The translations under genes and the position numbers were made by a program. Source: Diogma glabrata (Eukaryota > Arthropoda > Insecta > Diptera > Cylindrotomidae). From it: DNA of 64,000 nucleotides. The stretch is from NCBI GenBank assembly GCA_963693315.1, contig OY856188.1, positions 187,275,487 through 187,339,486 of the forward strand, written 5' to 3'. The notes under the pieces were generated by a model that was not told the origin of the DNA, did no database searches, and worked only from the letters and a program-made list of their open reading frames with translations. Positions 55,395-64,000 of the stretch are shown one piece after another (position 1 is the first letter of the stretch; each line of letters opens with the position of its first letter).

Positions 55395-56150
55395 ATTTTG
55401 ATTGTAGTTTATTGTAGTAAAAATTATTTTGATTGTAGTTCAATGGTTTTCCAGAAAATGAGAAGTGAAAATGACCGTTATGGATGTGTAAGCCTGACTT
55501 TCCTGCCAACTAAAACTAAATGTTAAACACAGTTTTTGGAAGCATTTCGTTTGTAGTAGATTGTAGTAAAAGTAATTTTGATTGTAGCTCAATAGTTGAC
55601 AAGTAATTAATCGTTTTTTATTTGAACTAGAACTATGGGATTCCCCGAAAATCTGTAATACAAATCTAGTACGATTAAAAAAGTCTAGTACAGAACAACG
55701 AAAATCTAGTAAGTGTTTTTTTGTAAACATACAAAAGTACTAGATATTCAGCTGTATCGTATGATATTAACCTTCAAACGAGAAACAGAAATTTCTCATA
55801 AATACATAAACTACAATCATAATGATTATTACTACAATGAACTACAATAAAAATGATTCCAAAATGCACTTTCCTGTTGTAATCTTTTTCGGTCTAACGT
55901 TTTCGCTAACCGTAACCAAACGTTTTAGTAATGGCTTTGAAAGCATTTCGTTTGTAGTTTACTGTAGTAAAAGTTATATTGATTGTAGGTCTATTGATTA
56001 CGCGTAACTAACTGTGTTTAATTTTAACCAACACTACGGGATTCCCGAAAATCAAGCTAGCGTAAGGCAAATTAAGATCGTTTTAATGCGTTTGAAAGTA
56101 TTTTGATTGTAGTTAATAGTATTGAAAACTCTGTTGTTTGTAATTCAGTC
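55395..56150. repeat. Diverged tandem repeat (about 400 bp) rich in TTGTAGT words
   Basis: The block 55500-55660 resembles 55905-56060: 'gaagcatttcgtttgtagt' or 'gaaagcatttcgtttgtag', then 'gtagtaaaagt', 'ttgattgtag', 'gggattcc-cgaaaat'. Further pieces are at 55400, 56100 and, inverted, 55812-55850. Confidence 0.65.
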
Positions 56151-56159
56151 AATTATACA

Positions 56160-57120
56160 AGGAAAGTTCTGTCTCCCTTTTGTAGCTTAATATATAATTC
56201 GGCAATTTCGAAAAACTAGTACTTTTTGTTAATCGGAATATGAATATCAAACGTAAATTTTTCATTGTAAGTTGTGTTTTGAAGAAGTAAAGAGATTAAA
56301 TAAAATTAAAATTTTGAAAATTAAAACTTAATAATAAATAATGGAATAATTAATTTAACGATTTTTCATTTATTCATATTATTTTTAGTAAGTGAACGTT
56401 AATTGAACAACTGATCCATTCTCATTTGAAACAGGGTTTATATATTAAGATTTAAAAGCTACCTATTTATTTTATTAAAGCCGTTGATGGTTTAGGCAAA
56501 TCAAAAACAAATTAAGTAAATTATTTAAATAACAAATAAACATGATATATTGCAAAGATTTTTAATACATTATTTTATATCTTGTTTTTTCAAAAGTGAA
56601 TTTTGAATTTGTTTGTCTTTTAAACTCCAATTGTGCTAAGTAACTAGAATTTGCCTTATTCAGAAGGGAAAAACATTTTTCATCACCAACTAAATGATTA
56701 AATTGCATTTACAATTAGGCCAATTGGTGCGTAAACATTATGTAAAAAATGTAGATAAATTAAAGTTTCACTTACAAGAAAGGCGAAAAATACGACAATA
56801 GTAAGCTGATTATATTTATTAAAAAAAGGTTTATCGTGATTTACGATATATGAGTCCTGATTTGGGATGGAATAATAATTGATCGAAAGTGTATTGCTTG
56901 CCAATAAATTTTAATTTATGCCATTTTGAGGTACTCATTTATTATTGATACTTTAAGTATACATATTTTGTTTATCAAAACGATCAACCATCAAGGTAAA
57001 TGTGTGCGACTTCACATGTTCAAATTCTTAAAATAGTACAAAATCCTAATCTATATCTATTCAACAATTTTTTTAGGTTTTATGGGACTTTGTCAACGAA
57101 AGCTCAAATAAGCCCAAACA
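56160..57120. other. AT-rich stretch upstream of the transposase-protease gene
   Basis: No gene. A pyrimidine-rich 'caatttttttag' at about 57064-57075 could be a 3' splice site for an upstream exon, but no exon was recognised. No terminal inverted repeat that would mark the edge of a transposon was found. Confidence 0.4.
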
Positions 57121-60100
57121 ATGCCGAAAAAACCAGTTTTATGTGCTGATGAGATTTACGAGGCATTAAAAGATTTTAGTTTTATTATAAATAATTCTTA
57201 TTTACCATATAATAATGAAATTTGGAAAAATGCCACATTGGCATTAGAAAATAAAATGGAACATGCATACATTTACCAATATATAACTCAAAATCGTCAG
57301 TTGGTGTCAAGTCGAATCCATAGATTTGATTGCTCGACGATTACACAGGCAAATAGGAGTGTACCAAAAGGAAAAAATAACGACGATGTTAATTGGTCGA
57401 TGAAAACGCCCGCCAGCGTTTTAAAACCTTTGCGTGGTGAAATCCGCATTGAATATAAAGAATGGGAAACATTTGGTGCTCATATTAAAAAATACAAAGA
57501 TCGAGAGTATGAGGTATTGCAAAACGGTTAGTCCGATCGAATTTATAACATGATATGGTCAAACTATAAACTACCGTGCCCATTCTCATTTAAAAGTGCT
57601 AAAATAAATAAGAATGCAAGCGAAAATTTTATGACAATTAAAGGTCAATGTCTTGAATGTAAAACAAACATTAATATTTATTGTTTTGAGGAGCCTTCAC
57701 CTCAAGGAATTAAATTACATATCTCTACCCTAGATACAAGAAACGTATCACACGATACAAAAAGGCAGTTGAGAGGCACAACGAGAGGTCAGATTTCCGA
57801 AAAATTAAAAGGTCAATCTGTTTATAATTGGCGCCGTGATACTGCTGATCGACTTATGAAATTCGGTGATCTTGAACCAGCAAATTTATACTCCGCTGAT
57901 GTGCTTAGGAAATCGAAGCAGCAAAAGAACGACTCAGAGCTGGGTGTTGTTTCTGCTCAATATGTAATTGATGCTGTAATTAACTTAAAAGCAAATCCGG
58001 CATATGTAGAAAGTATTCGTCAAATTTCTGTTTTTAAGTTTTATACAATGTATTGGACACCGGAGCAATTAATACTTTACAAGTCATTTCTCAAAGACGA
58101 TTCAGCAGGTAGTATCAGCATTGACGCAACTGGTTCTATTGGTCAACCATTGAAAACATTGGATAATTCTATGTCAACGATTTTCTTGTATCAAGCTATA
58201 GCATGTTATAAGCAACAAACACTCCCTCTGTTCCAAATGATTTCAGAAAAGCATGATGCGAACACTTTACAGTATTGGATACGAGAATGGTTGAGGCAAG
58301 ATGCTCCTGTACCAACCCAAGTTGTTATTGATTATTCGCTAGCTTTATTGAATGCTTCTTCTCTTGGATTCAATGATAAAAGTTTGGACAGATATATTGA
58401 AGATTGTCTTTATCAATCAACAAATCCTGGTTTTACAACAAAACGGATGTGCATCTTAAGAATTGATATTTCCCATTTGATCAATTTGGTTAATCGTTGG
58501 CCATGTTTCAAAGGAAATAAGCCACACATCAAAGATTTTTTTCTTCGCTGTGTAGGAATTCTTACAAATACAACAACTGTCAAAGTATTTAAAGATCTAT
58601 GCATTGACATTTTAAGAATCGCTAATACTGAATTTAAAAACGTAGATTCTGATATTGATCTTTGTTTTAATGCTCAAAAGAAATTGCAGAACCTAATCAA
58701 ATCGGACTTAAAGCTTCCAGATCAAATAGATCATGAAATATTTGCAGTAGTCGATGATTTTTTTGAGGAAGAATGGAGTAATCCCTTTTGTAAAACACGC
58801 CAATTTTTAAGAGAAATTAAAGACAGCAGCACTGATTTAAATAGTACCGGAGCCCGTCCAAATCCATACTACTGTCCTGATTTTGGGTCACGTTTGTTAA
58901 CTTTAAGTAAACATTTTTTGTTATGGACAAGTATAATGCTATTCACTTATTTCAACAATGGCAAAAATCTTGAAAAACTCCAAAACTTACATGTTGCATC
59001 ATCTGCAAGAAGTGAAGCGTATTTTAAAGATCTAAAAAGATATGTGATGGAAGGAAAAAAATCTGTAAGAGTTGATAAGGTGATAATAATGCATCTAAGA
59101 TCATTATCAGGGACTATGAAGCTACTCGAGTCACATAATAAAAAAACGAATACAACAATTCATAGTCGAACCACAACTGAAAACTATCTATGCACTAACA
59201 GAAACAATTTAACTAAATGTTCAAGTCTGGATGAATCGGCAACAAATGAAAATTATCCTGAATTAAGCATATATACTGATGCTTCTCAGTCTAGTTCCTC
59301 ATCTGTTGACGAAACTATACTTCAGGAAATTAAAATAAATAATAATAATCATTTAAATGAAGTTGATCCGTGGAAAGGACTACTTTTAAAAGATAAAAGA
59401 AGAGGAAAATATCTGCGTTCTTGTGCTGATATAGAGAACCTAAACAAACGACCTAAAATCTGTAGAAACGTCCCATTACTTGTAAATGGTACCAGTTTAA
59501 CTACTATCAAGACAACGAAGGGTTTTTTGAAAATAAAAAACACTTGTAGCTTTGATGCTTTCATACATTGTATACAAATAGGCTTCGTCGATTGAGTAGA
59601 GTATAATGACTATATTGTGGCATCTAACAACGAAATATTTAGTTTTGTTAAACAAATGTCTATTCAAGGAATAAATAAAAAGCTTTACGAGCGTCGAGCA
59701 GAACTAATGTTCACTATTGCTCAGATAAGAGACAACACTATCGACTTCAATTTGAATGTCAATAACGTGATAGACCACTACATGTGTAATGAGACTTCAT
59801 TGATCATAAAAAAAATTGTCAAAAATGTATATCTGAAAAATTTACCAAGCATGCAATTGTGAAATTTCGATCAATGAGACCATTGTATGAGAATGGTATT
59901 GGCCAAATTCAAACAGCGCTAGATTTGCTCACTGACTCGATTACATGTAAAACTTGTGGTAGTGAACAAATTGTGGAAGTTGAATGCGGTCCACACCTTT
60001 TCATAGATTTAGAAGAATTTCAGTGGCGCGATCTTGCTGTCAGGAGTGGTTTTGAAGACATTTACAAAACTACATTTAAATTACAAGAAATACCCATAAG

Positions 60101-60320
60101 CTTAAAATTTGGCAACAGTGGATTTAGACTAGCTGCGGCAATCAGATATATTAATATGAAGCCCGTATCACATTATCAATATTGTGTGAGGAGAATACAT
60201 AATGTGTGGGAAGTTCATGATGGCATGACAAAAATATCCAAACCACTCGTACTAAATAAAATTAAATTAAAAGAAGAACATATATTTCAAACGTTATTTT
60301 ATGTTAAAATAAATTCATAA
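57121..60320 (+). pseudogene. MULE-like DDE transposase fused to a C19/USP-like cysteine protease domain (two stops, one frameshift)
   Basis: One reading frame runs from ATG 57121 to 59862, broken only by TAG at 57529 and TGA at 59593. A shift in an A run near 59808-59815 then leads to the last frame, ending at 60320. Order: an N-terminal domain; a zinc-like site (CPF with CLEC, 57580-57660); and a transposase-type core with ISIDATGS (Asp at 58123), VVIDYSLALLNA (Asp at 58330) and ARSEAYFKDL (Glu at 59014), with WTPEQ upstream. A Ser/Asn-rich linker follows. The last domain has KNTCSFDAFIH (Cys at 59545), a CxxC...CxxC zinc ribbon (CQKC near 59817, CKTC near 59949) and SHYQYCVRRIHNVWEVHDG (His at 60171). 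That order of Cys box, zinc ribbon and His box is the one in ubiquitin-specific proteases. All key residues are kept. Whether it is a decayed transposon or a recently lost host gene is open. Confidence 0.7.
59515..60320 (+). pseudogene. C19/USP-like protease part of the fusion
   Basis: It starts at GFLKIKNTCSFDAFIH, like the NTCYxNSxLQ Cys box. The TGA at 59593 follows GFVD, and the same frame continues VEYNDYIVASNNEIF. After the shift: KCISEKFTKHAIVKF, then CKTCGSEQIVEVECGPHLFI, IPISLKFGNSGFRLAAAIRY and the His box, ending FYVKINS. Ulp1/C48 proteases have His before Cys, so that family is disfavoured. An OTU fold is possible but lacks the zinc ribbon. Confidence 0.6.
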
Positions 60321-61833
60321 TGCATCATATATTGATTATTATTTATTTTTGTTGTTAATTCCTCAAAAATAAAAGAGCCTTTCGTATAAACCATAGCTAT
60401 TAGCTACTTGAGTCGATGCATTGCACAAACGTAATTTGTAGGAGCGTTGCCAAGCTAATCAGCTTCGAATATTCACCACGGTCATTCGCAACAGCTACAT
60501 AATTACCATGGCAACAGATTTTTTAAGGTTGTTTATTACGTCCGTCTCCCATTGCAGTCGTGGTCTACCTCGCGGTCGCCCGCTCCCTGGGGTACTAACG
60601 TACATGTTTTAATCATTCCAGACTGGGAATAGGCTCGTAAAACATGTCCAAACCAAGCAATCCTATTGGAACGGATACAACCTATTACATCTGGACCCTC
60701 AAGAAGGTCTCTGATCTCAACTCATAACGGCTTCACTACGACCGAGATAGCATCACCTTGTCTTAACCCGGAGTCGACTTAAAAAACTTTGATATTTCGT
60801 TCTCTGTAGAAGGCAAAATTACAGTACAAAACAGAGTTCTGTACTGTCATTTTGCATGGTGATACCAATTTACCAGGAATTCATGGGATTGAATGACACC
60901 AGAGCAGACCATAAAGTCTCTGGTTCGAGAGAATCGTAGACCTGCCTAAAACCAATGAGGAGTTGGTACACAGGTATGTTGAACTCTCCGCACTTTTCCA
61001 AAATCATCCTTATCGAGAAAAGTGCATCGGCGGTACCTTCGGCCTTTCCGGCAGCCACACGGATACTCTCCAAACAGGTGTTTAGCAATAGGATTGATTT
61101 GGGCTAGCAAAATGTATGAAAAGATCTTATATGCTGTGCAGATAGAGCGATTCCTCTGTAGTTCGCTTATTGTAAGCAATTACCTTTTCATGGATTGGTA
61201 TCAGCATAGCTGAGTTCCAGTCGTGTGGCATGGTATTAGTCCGCTAGATGATTTGAACAAGTTCAAACAATCTTAAGTATAGAGTTTCACAACCATGTAC
61301 AATCATTTCGGATGTTATATCGTCAATACCAGGTGCTTTATTGCATTTCAATTTTGAGAGCGCCACTTTAAATCCCTCTTTGATAGGTTCGTCTACATAT
61401 ATTTTTGACGCTCAAACAAGCTTTGCTGTTCGTCCGACTTGTTGCTGGTCACTTAAGATGAGAAGATTTTCAAAATAAGCGGCACAAGTATCTAAAATAT
61501 TTTTAAGGTTTATTGTAGCTCCCCATCTTCGTTTTGAATAGCGGTCGATCTAGCTTTCAAGCTCCTCACACTTTTTCTTCCACCATTTTCTCCTCGTCTA
61601 CATAGCTTTGTAACGGTTTGTCTTGCCAGTTTATAGTTTTCCTTCGTGGACCTGGTGTTGCGTCCTTGTAGACATTTCAGATAGAAATCTCTTTTGTGTT
61701 GAATAGCGTCAAGACATGGTTGATCCATCCATGGTTTCTGGGAGTGGTTTTGTGGCGTTCAAGTATTCTCAGCAGATGGTTAAAACAGCATTTTTGAGCA
61801 AATACCATGACTTATCGTCGTCTCCATTAATGG

Positions 61834-62334
61834 TTAATAGATGTTAAAACGTTTCCGTTGATTCAATTTTGGAATGCCCGGATTGGGAAAGTGGAACCTT
61901 ATCTTAGCACAAACAATGAAGTGGTCACTTCCAATGTATGCACCTCTAAGGGATCGCACATCCAGAACGCTCGAAAAGAAACGTGCTGTTGCTAGCACGT
62001 GATCAATTTGATTTCGAGTGTTTCCATTCGGTGAGACCCAAGTCTGCTTATGAATCGATCGATGCGGAAAGAAAATACTGGCAATTCTCAGATTATTTGA
62101 TAATGCAAACTCAGTCATTCTCTTACCATTATTATTCTAATTCTAATGCTGTTGGCTATTGGGATCCACCACACTTCCATAAGAGATATCTCTTTCAACC
62201 TGCCCATTAAAGTCACCAAGAATCATAACGAAGTCGCGTGTTGGTGTTTGTTTCATAACCGCTTCCAGTACTATGTAGAAAGTATCCTTTTCGTCGACGG
62301 TTTTAGCTTCAGTTAGTAGGTGCATGCACGGCAA
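61834..62334 (-). pseudogene. LINE-B copy 2 endonuclease remnant
   Basis: It carries, in two frames, the APE motifs GDFNGQVE (Asp and Asn of the active site), IDHVL and GSDH (Asp/His pair). The spacing matches a normal APE domain, and the frame is broken between 62118 and 62143. It ends before the linker seen at 61510-61728. Confidence 0.75.
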
Positions 62335-62599
62335 TAAGGGAAATATTCCAAATAATATAAAGAGTGACTATCCAAATCTAGTATTTCGATTATTGGCTGT
62401 CTAATTTCTTCCAAAGCTATGAAATCCATCCTATGCCTCTCATCATCTGTTCCTAGGCTTAAAAAAACATCAGGAGGGCTCAGGCTGCGCACGTTCCACG
62501 TTCCGATTCGGTAGTCTGGTCCTTTTTCACGTCCAGCTAAAATTCTGTTTTTTATCCGGGTCTGTGGCCTTATTCCCGAACACATAAATGTCATCACAA

Positions 62600-63110
62600 T
62601 ATTGAAAATTCACACAATAATGTGAATTTCGTATTATGTATTACCAATTTGGTGAAAATTCAACACAATATTGTGAATCTAACAAAAACAATATAGTTAC
62701 TGTCAAAATCACAATTTTACTTTATGTTTTGTGTGTTGACTTTTTTATACAAATTTCATCGAATGGCGTAAAAGTTAATTTATAACGCAAGATTAAGTCT
62801 TTAATAATATTAAATAATCATATTTTTATATAAATATCATTAAAACATATTTATTTATTAAATATATTTTTATTTTATTTTGCATCTCTTAAGATTAAAA
62901 AAGTTAGTTGTCAAAAGTACGAATCTAGTACCAAAATTCTGTTATAATTTTGTAAAAATTGGTTATAATTTGTTTGACACAAATATGAGTTACAGAATAC
63001 CGTTTTTAAACAAATTTGTTAAGCATTTTGGAGAAATTGACAAATTTGTCGATTGACAAATATGTTATATGTTCGAGAATATGTTATTCTTTTTCTCATT
63101 TCCAAATTTA
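62600..63110. other. AT-rich insertion in LINE-B copy 2
   Basis: It separates the LINE-B leader from its endonuclease. The left part has repeats of 'attcacacaataatgtgaat' and 'attgtgaa', partly palindromic. The rest has no recognised feature. The element class is not clear. Confidence 0.45.
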
Positions 63111-63469
63111 ACAAACTATTTTTTTCCGGTGCTAGGGTGTTAACCTGAGGCTCAACCCAAAATGACGTGAATGGATCCATTCTACGTCTTAAGGTTACCA
63201 GAAACAATCTTTTCACACTTTTATATAGCGAGCCGCTTGATCCAATACAGACGCCCGCTCCCATGTCCCAGCCGCCCCTAACATGAAGAACAGGCGCTTG
63301 GGTTGCATTGGTTCTAAGGCACCAATTCACCGTGATCCAGCGTCATTGACTAAGCAGTTTTTACCCTGCTTGTCTCCGATACACCAACCTTATTCTGTCA
63401 GCTTTACCCAGGCAGTACGGCGTGGAGGTCGAATTTCGGATTTCGTTACCCTTTTTTAAAATTAAATTT

Positions 63470-64000
63470 TCATTCAAGCATCTTCCATAACATAACTTTC
63501 AATGAAAAAATGGCAACCTTGATGCATTGGTGAACTTTACGCGAGGTTCTGAAAATGTAGTTCCTATTTAAACATTATTATGGCTTACATCTATTAAATA
63601 CTACAATTCAAGAGTTACATATTGTTGTCATAGAAATTGAGAAAAAGGTATTGCAAAAGTTATTATTGTATTAAAGATAAGTAGTAGAGTTATGTAGTAA
63701 AGTTAAATGTATTAAAGTTATTAATTTCCTCGGAGTAAAAAAACGGCACTGGGTTTTGATTCTTGACTGAATTGTTGTGATCCTTGTCTTCCTGTTAAGA
63801 TCTTACACACTAAATCTCATTAAAATATATTGCAGAATATGAAGAAAAAATATGCAAATGTTCGGAAGACCACAAACTCTTTTATCCAAAATATAATCAA
63901 TTATTAATAGTGTTGATATAAGCCACATGCCATGAACTGATGAACGTACTAAAATTTCAAACTAGAACCATGTAAATCGGTGAAAGGAAACAATCGAAAG
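63470..64000. other. AT-rich end of window, nothing recognised
   Basis: No gene or repeat identified. The phrase 'attaatttcctcgg' is shared with about 10890, which may reflect one more dispersed repeat. Confidence 0.4.

Larger units (their letters stand above)
60440..63470 (-). mobile_element. Decayed LINE, family B, copy 2
   Basis: Minus strand, right to left. The 5' leader (63460-63110) matches 250-450. Then comes an AT-rich interruption (about 62600-63110). The endonuclease follows with DYRIGTWNVRSLSPPD (62520), MILGDFNGQVERD (62190-62230), [12 protein letters not shown] and [10 protein letters not shown] (61890-62020). The linker LDAIQHKRDFYLKCLQ is at 61510-61728. RT has IRMILEKCGEFNIPVYQLL and FRQVYDSLEP (60880-61060). 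The end is PRGRPRLQWETD, near 60540-60600. Many stops and frame changes. It is the same family as copy 1 at the other edge of the window, in opposite orientation. Confidence 0.78.

Noticed and set aside
56698..56904. Minus-strand 68-codon frame with a hydrophobic segment
   Set aside because: No family, no start context, AT-rich surroundings; it is not distinguishable from chance.
57527..57596. A possible intron (GTTAGT...AAAAG) that would remove the TAG at 57529
   Set aside because: It would also remove the CPF part of the zinc-like site and the WSNYKLP segment that reads like the family, so a nonsense codon is more likely.
59515..60320. Ulp1/C48 peptidase for the C-terminal domain
   Set aside because: C48 has His before Asp and Cys; here Cys comes first and the zinc ribbon and His box follow, as in C19.
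60813..60857. Short hairpin (GCAAAAT-ACAGTACA with its inverse) as a regulatory RNA
   Set aside because: It lies inside the decayed LINE-B RT region and looks like a local inverted duplication.

Overview
This is eukaryotic, AT-rich nuclear DNA, most probably from an insect. The evidence is short introns (55 to 73 bp in two genes), AATAAA polyadenylation signals, and a repeat content made of CsRN1-like, Mag/K02A2.6-like and Mdg1/412-like Ty3/Gypsy elements, APE-type LINEs and hAT-, Transib- and TA-flanked DNA elements. The order of insect cannot be fixed from the sequence. No bacterial-style operons, CRISPR arrays or rRNA genes were seen. Most of the 64 kb is layered mobile DNA.

Three host-type loci stand out. 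An Arl3 GTPase gene (minus strand, 14.1-14.9 kb) and an Rccd1-like RCC1-repeat gene (plus strand, 15.1-16.3 kb) are divergent, with start codons about 150 bp apart. A two-exon gene for a 338-residue protein that I do not recognise lies at 51.7-52.8 kb. A large, lightly broken open frame at 57.1-60.3 kb joins a MULE-like DDE transposase core to what looks like a C19 (USP-type) cysteine protease domain. It is the best candidate here for something undescribed.

Layout. 0-4 kb: a decayed LINE (family B) interrupted by a relic of a second LINE (family A). 4-7.3 kb: AT-rich repeats and a TIR element. 7.3-10.7 kb: a decayed Gypsy element (minus). 12.2-12.6 kb: a tRNA-like SINE candidate. 14.1-16.3 kb: Arl3 and Rccd1. 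16.5-20.7 kb: a TA-flanked inverted-repeat element that received a full-length LINE-A with an intact 1007-codon ORF. 21-38.3 kb: a nest of LTR retrotransposons. In it a CsRN1-like 3' part has a Mag-like element in its LTR, the Mag-like element holds two LINE-A derived insertions, and its 3' LTR is interrupted by an Mdg1/412-like element that itself carries a small foldback. 38.5-41.6 kb: a non-autonomous LINE-A copy holding a 2.1 kb hAT-type element and a second TIR element. 41.8-45.7 kb: two decayed jockey-like LINEs flanking a 570 bp foldback. 46-47.8 kb: tandem satellite. 47.8-49.9 kb: a TA-flanked element containing an 812 bp Transib-like element. 50-51.3 kb: a minisatellite and a LINE 3' end. 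54.1-55.3 kb: a second hAT-type element. 60.4-63.5 kb: a second, inverted copy of LINE-B.

How the parts relate. LINE-A is probably the driver: it is the only intact ORF among the retroelements, and shorter derivatives sharing its tail (a 5'UTR-plus-tail form and about 720 bp copies truncated at the same place) are scattered through the window. The order of nesting gives a relative insertion history. Coordinates of decayed elements are approximate because they rest on reading by eye and not on alignment.
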